Of a stretch of 64,000 bases of DNA, positions 42,701 to 53,703 are shown in pieces. Both the position numbers and the translations under genes were made by a program. The first letter of the stretch is position 1. Every line of letters begins with the position of its first letter. The notes beneath the pieces are model-generated. The model was not told the origin of the DNA, did not search any database, and worked only from the letters and a program-made list of their open reading frames with translations. Origin of the DNA: Caenorhabditis elegans (lineage: Eukaryota > Nematoda > Chromadorea > Rhabditida > Rhabditidae); the NCBI RefSeq assembly GCF_000002985.6, contig NC_003284.9:16120001-16184000 (forward strand). The letters run 5' to 3'.

Positions 42701-43497
42701 AATATTGATTCCATTTTCAGGAAAAGTGCCCATGAAATTGAGTAATTAAGTATGTAAAGTACGAGTAAACTAAAAAAATTAGTAAACTATACTAATTTGG
42801 AATTGCCTGAAAACTACCAAGCCGCCAGAAGAAGGTTGGCCAAGAAAAAGTGGCAACGTTTTTTGTTAGCTATAAACGCTATGGGAATCTGAAAAAAACT
42901 CTAAAAAATTGACCGTGTTTTTTCTCATGATATGAATGGTATGGAACACTACAATACTTTCTTCAACTTATAAGAGTCGATTTTGAGCAAATTAGACAAA
43001 TTTTGAACGTAAGTAGAAGGATTTGAACTTTTATAATCATATATTTCTCGAGCTAGAATATTTGGTTGGGACTTGGTTAAAAAATTTTCTTTTAGATGAT
43101 CTACGCCAGGTGTTTCTATTTCCAGAACGTATCTTGTTTCAACTTTGAAGAACAACTTTTTTCGAACTCTTTGCACTTTCTAAGTTATTCTCAAGCATCC
43201 ACCTCCTTACAGCTTATCCTAATTTGAAATTCTTAACCTGACTAGAAAAAAGACCACCTACCGTCAGAGAATCTCCTAGTGCCATGATCAGCTTGATATC
43301 TGCTGGTCGTACGGAGTTCACATTTGTTGGCACTTTTTTACTCTTTTTCATTACATTTGCATCACAGCTATATCCGGGTATACCGAAATCCGGTAAAGTA
43401 GCAAGAACATATAAGAAAATGCAAGAAAACACTGAAAATTCCTGTTAGAAATCTACAAAAAAAACGATTTTATCTCACCGAAAACTCTCCTCCACAT
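39727..43497 (-). CDS. Secreted GDSL/SGNH phospholipase B-like lipase, 10 exons
   Basis: Exons in transcript order are 43497-43479, 43431-43262, 42697-42586, 42537-42371, 42322-42239, 41197-41040, 40984-40930, 40844-40725, 40603-40433 and 39795-39727. They total 1125 nt with consistent phase, giving 374 residues. Residues 1-20 (MWRRVF then a Phe/Leu/Val stretch) form a signal peptide split across exons 1 and 2. SGNH blocks are complete: MALGDSLTAANGAGA (nucleophile Ser61), a Gly in VAMPGANA, IGGNDIC (Asn174), and APDCFHFSQWGH (Asp307 and His310). RPADIKLI before GDSLT is characteristic of animal phospholipase B (PLB1) repeats. Several Cys pairs (CGYC, CGC) fit an extracellular protein. This is a single-domain enzyme, whereas mammalian PLB1 has four repeats. 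Secreted acyl-ester hydrolysis of phospholipids, perhaps in the gut lumen, is inferred. Confidence 0.93.
39978..40153. repeat. CACGTGGTGT-family palindrome in the last intron of the phospholipase gene
   Basis: CACGTGGTGTCAGAATGTCG at the left pairs with GAACAACCTGACACCACGCG at the right; TTTTTTGTAGATC arms are inside. It lies in the intron 39796-40432. Confidence 0.85.
41370..41720. repeat. Fold-back repeat in intron 5 of the phospholipase gene
   Basis: AATTTCGAAAAAAAGAGCC at about 41423 and GGCTCTTTTTTTCGAAATT at about 41609 are inverted, with further pairing outside (AAAATTTTTGCAGTC and GGCCATAAAAAAATTTT). Confidence 0.65.
41982..42182. mobile_element. hAT-type MITE in intron 5 of the phospholipase gene
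   Basis: Ends TAGGGCTCCCATGTCGGC and GCCGACATGGGAGCCCTA are perfect 18-bp inverted repeats. The 8-bp flanks GATCCAAT and GATTTAAT match at 6 of 8 bases. Confidence 0.8.
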
Positions 43498-46400
43498 GTT
43501 TGCACAAGTATCAACTCAATTGCCGAAACTAACTGAAGATGATCCCTTATCAAGATCTGATCGTTGCCCGTGGCCATTTAATTCTTATCAGTTGATGTCC
43601 CCACGTGTTGAGCAGGAAGCGCGGAAACGGTATTCTTCGTCATTTCTTGTGGTTTCTAGTCGATCTGATATTCATTACAAGGAAGTTTGCGACACGTGAT
43701 TTTTTCTGGAAAAAAAATTGAGGAGGTCTGAGAAAATTACTCTATTATTTGATATTACCTTGCATGGAAGACTAATTTTTTAGTAACCGTTAGCTTAGGA
43801 AATACTATTGATCACCGGCACCCTAGATTCCAAAAATTTTGAAAAAAAACTAAAGCACAATGTTTTGACGATGTGTACATTTTTTCTGGGTTTACTGGAT
43901 GTAATCGATTCTATAAACAAAGTAATTTACTTAACAAGATCTCCATTTAATTTCACTAATATAGTTTCAGAGGCTGTGGAAATTTTTGCTCAATTTGTCC
44001 CAAAACCTCAAAAACCAAAACTCAATATTCTCAGACAACCCCATTTTTTATCTAATTAGAAATTATCCACATCCAATAAGAAATTAGCCACATCTAATTA
44101 GAAATATGCATATGAAAATTTTCAAAACGGTTCTATGTTTCGAAGAAACAAAATTTCAGAAAAAAAGTTGTATGCGTTAAAAATGCTTGGGTTGGCAATG
44201 GCTCGCCGAAAATAATTTTCAATTTAATGAACATGTTCTCTTAACTTTTGTCACATCAACATATTTTAAAATTCAATACTTTCGCTGAAAAAAAATTGAA
44301 AAAAATTTTATACGTCTTATTACGAACATTTGCATTTTGGGTCATTTTATCCCTCATAAAGTAATAACCCGAATTACCTCATATAATTTTTGCTGATTTT
44401 GGAAAACAAATGCTGTAATGTGTAGGATGTTTTAGTAGGTTTAGTTTCAAGATATTAAAATTGAAAAAATATTGAATTTGAATTTTCTGTGTTGAATTTT
44501 CTGTGTTGTGTGTATCTGTGTTGTTTGAATTTTGACAATCTTACCCATTTTTCACAAATCTGAAGTACTTTTCATTATTGGATTCCGGCTTAGTAAGTTT
44601 CTCTCAAAATGAATTTTCAACTTCAGCATGAAAAATATGGTCTCCAAATTCATTACCAAATATGTACAATTTCAAACGTTGCTGAATTCTGATCGTTTTT
44701 TGTCTTATCTTGACGTCCATCATTTGCAGAATTCACCGACCTCTGATCAATTAGTTTTTTTGCACATGTGAAATTGGGCGTCGAGCAGAAAATGTTACTG
44801 TAATTTTTTCAGCGAATCAACGACAAAAAGAAACCAAGAGTAATAACCGATCATTAATCAAGAATGATTTTACAAACGTCTAAAAATTGTAAGATTTGTT
44901 CGACATGTTATCTAGAAAATTAGAAAACTTATCTGAAGCTAGAATATTTTTTTAATACTTTCAGAAAACAAGTATTTGTGCTCATAAAGTTTGCTTCAAC
45001 TCTGCACTGTTAAAATTATATAAGAATTTAGGAAGACTAAGATGGTTGTTGCAGAACCGGAGGTGTTCAAACATACTTCATTGAATGACTTTTTTTTCAA
45101 AAATTGTTATGTGAACAATTGCCGTAATTTTTCCGCCTGTTAATTACATAGTACATAAAAATTTATATTTTCAATATACTGTCTAGTTTTTTTTTGTTTT
45201 TTTTTAAAGTTTTCTTAAAAGTTTTCGAAATTTTCAGATTTTTAACGTATTTTGTTATGAAAAATCCGGTGAATGATTTTTTATTTAATTGTTAACTCTT
45301 GAAAAAAATTGAGCCATTATTCCTCACTCTAAATAATTACACATTTGCTGTAAACGCACAATTCACACATCGCCAAGAAAACCGAAAATAGTACACTTAC
45401 TGCAACATGCAATTGGTCACAGTGCGTGCACAAATTTTGACATTCAAGCAAGTTGCCCTGCCCTCAATATAGATCTGTACAATACGCCTTCTGAAATATT
45501 ATGCGCACATCACTAATTGTTTTCATACTGAAAAAATTGCAATTACCTATTAACACTTGAAATAAACAATCGAAAAACCGCATTTTTAGAATTTACTATC
45601 ACGACTAGCGTGTCGTACCGTATACCATTTACAATATGGATTTTTTGAGTTTCACGTAAATCCTCAACAAGGAAGTTTTTCTGCCCAACCATCTGAAAAT
45701 TATCATCAAAATCAAACGATCAAAAAATTACACGTACAATTGAAGAGGTAACAAATAGTTTGCAACGCATGCTACAGATAGGGTGGAAATGTTCCGTTAT
45801 CTGATTTACATGCAATTTCTACTTTGGTGCATTAATAAGTTACAGTATTAAATGTTTGAACTTTTTCAACCAACAAGGAATTTGTGGAAATGTGAACATT
45901 ACTTGAATGTGTTAAACTAATTATAAAAAGTATTTTGCCAGTAGACTTTGGAATTCAAAATATTTTAAATAAAGGGGTTTTTTTACTTAAAATATGCTCA
46001 TGACTCCGATCTAAAAGTATAAAAAAGTTACCGGAGTATTTTTGCGCGTGTTTCAGTTGTATATCTGATATGTGAATGAATGAAAAAAAGTCAAAACAAA
46101 TCAAAATAAAAAGTGTGTACAAAGGTTTGTTTTCGGAAAATGTCACCACGAACATTTTAGCGGCGTAAGTCAAGTCAGAATCCCGGAAAACTCGGTTTAA
46201 AATATGTTCAGTTCAATTTTACACTTGCGGAGGCCGCTAGAGTAACTCCAAAAGCGAGTTCTGCAAAATTTCTATAATTTTGAAGACATACTGTTAAACT
46301 ATCAATAATAGTAAGATGCTACAATTTACCAAATCTCTTTCCAAAAATGTTGTGAAATGTTTTTATATACTTAAATAAACCTATATTTAAATCAATTTTT

Positions 46401-47020
46401 TTCAATTTTTTTTAAATTGCAGGGGAACATCTGTGATATATATTTTGACTGAAATTAAAAAATTTTAAAAAATTTTAATTTAATCTGATATACATTTTCA
46501 TTTTTAGGTTTGGATTTTAAAGTTGTTTTGTTTCAATCGTTGAATGCGTTTTATTGTTGAAAAGTTGTATACAATTTTTGAATTTATTAATAAAACATTT
46601 CCTTTTTCATCATTTGCAAACTGACCAACTGGGCACTTTTTCCGTTTACTGATAACCCATTCAAGTGCAGAAACGGTCGTTAATTCACTGATAAGAGAAA
46701 TTCAATGCAAATCAGTTTGTTTATGAGTAATTTCGTGAATTTAATTTGGGAATTATAGGAAGAAATGCAAAAAAAGTTGTGTGAACCTTTCTGCAAAATG
46801 AAAAAAATAGTGTCAAAAAACAGTCTCGCAAATAATAATAGCTGGGCAAAAAGGAAACTTTTGTGTGTAGTTTTTGGAAGACACAAAGTAGCGAAAAATA
46901 AAAAATTATTTTAAGATTCTTTTTTAAAAAAGTTCGATTGTTCAAAACATCATTTGGCACAATTTCAAACATTTTCCCGCAAAAGTATAATAAAACATTC
47001 TAGATTTTTAGGTTTTTCAT
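43498..47020. other. Intergenic, no gene seen
   Basis: 3.5 kb of AT-rich sequence beyond the phospholipase promoter. Small tandem motifs (GAATTTTCTGTGTT near 44480; CTAATTAGAAAT near 44050) are present. No phased exons or RNA genes recognised. Confidence 0.45.
43543..43592 (-). promoter_or_regulatory. Two GATA sites upstream of the phospholipase B-like gene
   Basis: On the minus strand, ACTGATAA at 43592-43585 matches the extended intestinal ELT-2-type motif, and TTGATAAGGG at about 43543-43552 is a second core. They lie 45-95 bases before the ATG at 43497, the usual place for gut GATA sites in worm promoters. Confidence 0.5.
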
Positions 47021-47027
47021 AAGTAGG

Positions 47028-47293
47028 ACTCCCAGCTGAGTAAGGCGCAAAATGCGGGGCTAACGCCAACTCCGCGCGCCGCTGTGGGCAATGAAGTGCG
47101 AAAAGTAGTTATGTGGAGCGGCCGACACGTTCGAGGTTCCGCAGCTTGTTGTGAAACGAATAGCTTGATGTGTGTGCAATGAAAAGCGAAAGGTAGTTAC
47201 GTGAAGCGGCCGACACGTTCGAGGTTCCGCGCAGCACTATACATTTGGATAAAATCGGCACAGGCGCCGTTGCGGTGAGCTCACGGGAGCCCT
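47028..47293. repeat. hAT-type MITE (TAGGGYTCCC family), diverged copy
   Basis: Starts AGGACTCCCAGCTGAGTAAG and ends CACGGGAGCCCTT; shares GGCGCAAAATGCGGGGCTAA and GCGGCCGACACGTTCGAGG with the 24599 and 61738 copies. Confidence 0.7.
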
Positions 47294-47473
47294 TGTTTCA
47301 GCGAAATTTGTTTTCCGATTTTTCTACACAAAATTTTCCGTAAATTTGTGAAGCGTTGAAGTTGAAAAATAAATAATTTTAAAAAATAGGAAAATTTTTT
47401 AAAAAATATTTTAAAAATAGATGTATCTGAATCAATAAAGCATATTATCTATAACTTTTTTTTATTTTCAAAA

Positions 47474-47926
47474 ATGTTAAAACGTTCAAGTTTAGCAATA
47501 TGTACACCCCCGTTGCAAGACTTGCCGGTTGTCCTTTCTTTCCTGGTCAATGAAACATTCCAAACTTCACAACAATTTCATATTTTTCCTTATGTTCTTA
47601 AAACATTTCAACGCTTATTAAATATTTTCTACTCGCCTCATAATGACAAAAAACTTTTAATTTTGCCATATCTTCACCCACGCATATTACGTCGGGCAAC
47701 CATGGATATATTTGTTTCAAGGAGGGAGCAAAAAGATCTTCTACGTCACTTCTCACTTTTTTGCGTGAACTTTGGCTCGCTTCAAGTGGATCCTCTTTGC
47801 ATTTTTTTTTGTGAAAAATGTTGTGCTTATTACCTACCCAAGTTAAATACCGATTTCATCAGTTTTCTCTATAGTCACCAGGGACTTTCAACTCATGATC
47901 CTTCAACACGTGATTCACGCTTTTGA
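47474..47926 (+). other. Orphan 150-codon open frame, uncertain
   Basis: An uninterrupted ATG-initiated frame, long for such AT-rich DNA. Its centre is non-repetitive (RRATMDIFVSRREQKDLLRH). No splice acceptor directly precedes it, no family is recognised and the end is rich in rare combinations. It could be a chance ORF, a gene fragment or a single-exon gene. Confidence 0.2.
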
Positions 47927-49280
47927 AAATGAAAGTAAAGAAAAGTTTAGTTACAGTCATTTGATTTCATTTCCTGTTACAAAACATCAATCAGCTGTTT
48001 GCAGTTATTTTTGAACTTTAATTGAAAATATATATATTTCATCAGATTCAATTTAAAAAATAATTTGTTTTTTAAAAAATGCTTTTGTGAGCTTCCCCTG
48101 TTAAACAATAATTTATTTATTCTTAACAATTAATTAAACAAACTTTTTAAAAAATTAAATTTTTAATTCCAGGTAAAGTTTCAGTATCTGACTAATTTTC
48201 AACAAATTGATTAAAAAGTCCGAGCCTGTACCAACACTCTAAACCGTTTTTCTCTCTAGTTGTTTTCTGAAAATGTCCTAAATTCAAAATGAAGTCATTT
48301 CAAGTTGTGAGACCAAATGAGATGTCTCGATGTGTCATTAGAAAGGGCTAGACAAAAACAGCAGTTTTTCTTCGAGTTTAAGCTCAAATATTTACTTCCT
48401 TGTCGCTTGCAAAAATACCAGAAACTTGTTGACGTAATTATTTAGATAAAAAATTAAGTTTGGTTACAATGGGGTGTAAGGTTTACTTTTAAAAATTTAT
48501 AAGATTAAAAGAATCGGATTTTTGAAAAAAGACAGCAGCAGACGTTTGACGGGACATTAAAATATTTTCAATACGAACTAGCAACAATTTTTGTCAGAAG
48601 AAAAACTAAAATTAATGTGCCAAAGGCTGATCCCTCCTCTGCAACACCTATATTTGCATTTTTATATTATTTTTTTTCTGCAATATTTATTCATAAAATA
48701 GCAGCTCAAAAACCAATTATTTATGTTTTTTATCCTCAACTAGACGCAATTAATTTTTGCTTGTTTTTAAAAATCCACAAAACCATCAAAAAATCATGCA
48801 TCATATATTCTTAAAAACACACAAATTTTGACGCCTCCGTTAAATCTCGTAATTCAGTTCTAATTTGTTTGGCAACAAATTCTGTGTCTGGCATTTTGTC
48901 CTCTGAAAGCTATAAAATTCAACCTCATCATCGTTCTGAACAACAATTTTCCGGGGGTAGTACTTGTTTTCATTGATTGTTCCGTCAGGATCAAATATTA
49001 ATTAATTTGTTTGTATTAAAGTTCAGAAGTGGAAAATTCTTTACCGACGCCTATTATGATTCATGATTATTTTAAACGCTTTATAGTTCTAATATGTCTT
49101 TTTTCTGTCAGGAAACTACATTGTAGGGAGTTTTTGTATCTACTTGATGAACAATTTTCTAATCGAAACGCTAATATGAATTAATTTATTTGTAGCGCAA
49201 ATTTTTCATCCCTTCTCGTGGGAGAAAAATGTTATTTTAGATAATAAGGAAATAGGGTTGTCAATTAAACAAGCTTAATT
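47927..49280. other. Intergenic, no gene seen
   Basis: AT-rich; no repeat or exon structure recognised. Confidence 0.45.
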
Positions 49281-49284
49281 TTCT

Positions 49285-49825
49285 TAAAGCTGGTGCAGTC
49301 AAATTTTTTATTGCTTCTATTATTAGACTCAAAATTGTCTGAAAACACCGAATTTCATAGTGAAATATCTTGAAAACTTCTGAAAAAAATTTTATGACAG
49401 CTCAAAAAATGGCCTAAAACTAGTGAAAATTTGAATTCTGACCGACTTGTCAACGGCGGAAAACTTTTTTTTTTGGTATAAAAGGTTATTACCTTTTGTT
49501 TTCAAGTTGATGTAGGTATTTTAAATTCTATAGATAAAGAGCTTTTTGAAATTTTTTACGAAATCTCTTCGTCCATCGACTTGAAAATGCCTTTAAAAAA
49601 CCTTGTACATTCAAAATTTGACATTAATTTCAAAAAAGCCAGTTTCCAGCCGCTGCGCCGTTGAAAAGTCGGCCAAATTTCAAATGTTCACTAATTTATG
49701 CTCATTTTTGAGCCGGCATAACTTTTTTTTGAGAAGTTTTCAAAAATTTTCATTACGAAATTCAGGCTTTCCGACAATTTTGAGTTCAATGAAACAAAAA
49801 AAAATTTGCCTACACCGCCTTTAAC
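49285..49825. repeat. Fold-back repeat
   Basis: The left arm from 49289 (AGCTGGTGCAG, ACTCAAAATTGTC, TTGAAAACTTCT, CCGACTTGTCAACGGCG) pairs with a right arm ending near 49822 (CGCCGTTGAAAAGTCGG, AGAAGTTTTCAA, GACAATTTTGAGT, CTACACCGCCTTT). A partial relative is at 52310-52470. Confidence 0.75.
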
Positions 49826-50036
49826 ATTTTTTCAAAATCTTAATGTGAAAGATTTGTATTAGTTGCTTCACAACTTATTTGCTCATTTCTTTATTGGTGC
49901 TTTTTTGTAATCAATTAAACCATACTGAAATATTATATATTTGATAAGTTTGGCTGTGAAAAGTTTTACATTTTTTCCTATTTCAAAAGTTTGCAATAAC
50001 TTTACAAGTATTGTCAACTTTCATCGATGACTGTAC

Positions 50037-50210
50037 CACGTGGTGTCAAAGTGTCTCATTTCGACTTGATCTACGTAGATCTACAAAAAATGCAGGTGAA
50101 GAGACTGATTTTGCATGATTAAGAACGTGCTGACTTCACATTTTTTGGGCATTAAATTCCCGCATTTTTTGTAGATCAAACCTTTATGTGACAGCCTGGC
50201 ATCACGTGCT
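50037..50210. repeat. CACGTGGTGT-family palindrome
   Basis: CCACGTGGTGTCAAAGTGTC at the left pairs with GACAGCCTGGCATCACGTG at the right; TTTTTTGTAGATCAAACC is inside. Confidence 0.85.
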
Positions 50211-51395
50211 GTAATACTTTGTAAAATCGTGAAGGTGAAATCCAACCCCAATTAAATACCAAATCCCAAGTTATTTCAGATTACAATGCCCCCATTTAAA
50301 CACTTATTTGATCATTTGGCTTCTGCGTCATATATTCGAAATTCCAGAAATTCTGATTTCCTGTCGCTTTGCTGACGTGTTCTCTTGTTGTTGTTCTACG
50401 TTTATCCGTTCGTTTTTATGACATGATGTTTGAAACAGAGGTATCCTACACTTTTTGCAGAAAACTAGAAAATAAAGCGGATTTCATAATATGACGGTTT
50501 TTTGTGCAAGTATGTAGCTGGCTTTTTGGGAACATCACAAAATATTTGTATATCTTGAAAAAAAAGAAATAAATTATATAGAAATATAATTTTGGTATAC
50601 ATAATAATTATTTGATTCTAAAATCTCTGAAAAAAGCGTCTAGCGAACAAGTTTTATCAAGCTATCAATTATTTTTTTTGAAGCCAGTACTTATCAATTA
50701 CTTTTGATATTTGAAGTCAACAACAATAAATCATCAATTGTTTGGGGCAAGTGTTCCAGTTACGCATACACCTACAGGAAACTAGGAACACTCCCATCAT
50801 TTTTCTTATTTGCAGGTCATATTTCACATTCTTTGACTTTTTGGTTGTAGAATTTGTAACATTTTTTGTTGAAATTAACATAAGTTGGAACAATGCATAA
50901 TTTGTTTTTTTTTAGGTTTTGAAAAATTTTAGGTAGAGTTAAGTAAAGTAGGAATAACGGTTCTAGTTATTTTGAATATATGGAGCCAAAATGTGCTCAA
51001 ATGAATTAATCTCGTAATTTTGGTTTTTTTCGTGTCGCAGCGATCCGAATTTGACTTTTAATAAGTTATCATATTTAGTTGCATATTTCGGTTCTTTAAT
51101 TTATGTTATTTTGTTGATTAAGGAAAATTTAAAGCCAATTAGTGCCCAATTTTTGTCATTTTTTGGTCACCAAATTTTTAGATTTTAGTTAAAAATAGGT
51201 AACTTTTTATGATATATTGGACCAAAAACAAAAAAAAAATTTTTTTTTTTAATTTTCTTGAATTTTTTTTTTGTTTTAAAATTTTAAATATTCTGAGATG
51301 GTTTTTACAAAATACATATAATTTGAGCACAGTTTTGGCAATAGCTAAAATTTTGGAAGATGCCAATTTTTGAAATTTTTCAGATATTTTAAACC
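50211..51395. other. Intergenic, no gene seen
   Basis: AT-rich with several homopolymer runs. No exon, RNA gene or clear repeat. Confidence 0.45.
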
Positions 51396-51585
51396 TAACT
51401 AGGGAATGGCCAGAATAAGTGGAGCGATATTCAAAAAAAAAAATTGTATCGGAAAGCTGACATTCTCTACTATAAGAATATGACTGAAATTTTTGCCCAT
51501 TCGGGCTGGAAATCTGAAATTTTTACGTCTGAAATTCTACGTTAACTCTTTTCACTATCCCCAATTAGTACTCCCTGCAACAGCG

Positions 51586-51663
51586 AGATGGCCGAGTGGA
51601 TAGAGTGGATGACAAGCATGGTGGGACTCTGGGGTTCAATTCCACCCTAACGTAAAATTTTTC
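51586..51663 (+). tRNA. tRNA-like Pol III unit in the left hairpin arm
   Basis: Box A TGGCCGAGTGGA at 51589-51600 (one mismatch to consensus) and a perfect box B GGTTCAATTCC at 51633-51643, followed by a T5 terminator at about 51658-51663. It resembles a Leu/Ser-type tRNA core, but the T stem has mismatches and the ends do not form an acceptor stem, so it is tRNA-derived and not a tRNA gene. Confidence 0.5.
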
Positions 51664-52021
51664 AAAAATTTAAACGTGTTTTTTCGAAACTATATAAAAG
51701 CCCAAATTTAATTTTTCTGGTCGATATCAGCATGATCAATGTGTCGACCAACACCATAATGATTCATTCAACATCTTTTCCCCTAAAATTTAAACTTTTT
51801 TTAAATTTTTTTTTCATATTATTCGCTATGAATAAAATTGTTTATATGAGGGGATCCATGGTTGTAGTTACAATTTTGAGAAAAAAAGTTTAAATTTTAG
51901 GGGAAAAGATGTTGAATGAATCATTATGGTGTTGGTCGACACATTGATCATGCTGATATCGATCAGAAAAATTAAATTTGGGCTTTTATATAGTTTCGAA
52001 AAAACACGTTTAAATTTTTGA

Positions 52022-52098
52022 AAAATTTTACGTTAGGGTAGAATTGAACCCCAGAGTCCCACCATGCTTGTCATCCACTCTATCCACTCGGCCATCTC
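52022..52098 (-). tRNA. tRNA-like Pol III unit in the right hairpin arm
   Basis: The mirror copy of the left-arm unit on the minus strand, with box A at 52095-52084, box B GGTTCAATTCT at 52051-52041 (one change from the left arm) and the same T5 run after it. Transcripts from both arms would have the same sequence. Confidence 0.5.
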
Positions 52099-52309
52099 GC
52101 TGTTGCAGGCAGTACTAATTGGGGATAGTGAAAAGAGTTAACGTAGAATTTCAGACGTAAAAATTTCAGATTTCCAGCCCGAATGGGCAAAAATTTCAGT
52201 CATATTCTTATAGTAGAGAATGTCAGCTTTCCGATACAATATTTTTTTTTTGAATATCGCTCCACTTATTCTGGTCATTCCCTAGTAAGTAACATCATTT
52301 CAAAAACAA

Positions 52310-53370
52310 AAAATCAAAACTTGGATTAATTTGTTTGTTGGAAAACTCCAAATTTCATGATAAAACTTTTTGAAAACTTCTCAAAAAATGGCCTAAAATT
52401 AGTTAAAATTTAAAATTTGATCGACTTGTCAACGTCTTCTGGAAACAATTTATTTTGAAATCACCGTCAAATTTTGAGTATACAATTTAATTATCATACG
52501 TTTTAAACTTAATTTAGGTATTTTAAAGTCGATGGACCGAGAGATTTTAAAATTTTTTTACCAAACACAATTCTGATACAATTTTGATTCACTTTTGTAA
52601 TCCTGAATGCTTTTTTTTATATAATTCCATAAAAGCTATGCGAGACCTCCGAGCCAGTAAAATAAATTGAAATAAAAGTTCATAGTACACAAACTTTTGC
52701 GCAGGCAAACACTCATCACACACAATACCCTTACTTTTTGAACTCATACTTATTCTATTGTGGGTCAATGTTTTATAATTGCTAGTCTAAAAATACTACT
52801 GAAATGTATCATTTATGTAGCATTTCCAATTCAAAATTAATGCTAGACAATACGCAACTTTTCGAATTTTCGAATTTTCAATGACATTCTTCTTTGGGCA
52901 CGTTCTCCCTTGTTTTCTCCATCCAACACATCAGGAAATGCCCGATATCGAATCATTTTCCAGTTTCTTGAACCTCCACACGTGTTTTTTTCGTGTTCTT
53001 TCTCCTTTTCCCTTCATCCATGTCGTTTCTGTATGACTTCGTTTTTAGTTTCTCTCTGTCAAATGTTATCCCTTTTCTAAAAGGTCAATGCCAACACAGG
53101 AAAACAACAAGGGTATCACATTAACATTTGATACGCGAGGTCTGACGTCGACTTGAAACTTATAACGGGAAACATGCTAAAAAGCACCTGTGTCTGTTAT
53201 TGGCTTTGTAAAAGTACGTTCCGTGTATCTGATCAGCAGAACCATAGTTATGAACAGCGGTAATTGACGAAAAGTTTAATCGAATCACTTTGCAATATTC
53301 AATCTTACATTTTGTTGGAAAATTTTTATTCGAACTTATTTTGTTTTTGCAGAGATTTGTTTTTTGATAA
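52310..53370. other. Repeat fragment then intergenic sequence
   Basis: 52370-52450 is a relative of the fold-back at 49285 (TTGAAAACTTCTCAAAAAATG, CGACTTGTCAACG). 52860-53160 has a pyrimidine-rich promoter-like stretch. No exon recognised. Confidence 0.4.
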
Positions 53371-53378
53371 ATTGAGAC

Positions 53379-53703
53379 TAGGGGTGTGCGGCAAATCTCA
53401 AAATTTACCGAGCTCGGCAAATTTGGCAAATCTCTTTTTTAAAATATTTGCCGAGGTCGTGAAATTCGGCAAATTTGGAAAGTTTGCTGTTCTCAAAAAA
53501 CTTTGAAAAAGGAAAAATGTGATGTTTTTTTAGACCACCAAAATTACTGAATTTTTAACACACATCTGATTTCTGAATAAGTTCCGTGTAGCATGTGTGC
53601 TTAAACATCAAAACAACTCAATAAATTGCTATATATATAATTTTTAAAAATTGCCGCGCTCGGTAAATAGGCAACATTGGCAAATCTGTCGCACACCCCT
53701 GAT
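53379..53703. repeat. Inverted-repeat element with GGCAAAT core
   Basis: AGGGGTGTGCGGCAAATC at the left pairs with AAATCTGTCGCACACCCCT at the right. The interior contains GAGCTCGGCAAATTTGGC. A half copy is at 32615-32735. Confidence 0.8.

Larger units (their letters stand above)
51399..52285. mobile_element. 887-bp hairpin element carrying tRNA-like units
   Basis: Arms at 51399-51802 and 51881-52285 (about 404 bp each) are near-perfect inverted copies around a 78-bp spacer. Both arms start CTAGGGAATG(G/A)CCAGAATA, and TAA lies directly outside both ends (51396-51398 and 52286-52288), a possible target duplication. Each arm has one tRNA-like region. There is no protein-coding capacity. Confidence 0.85.
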
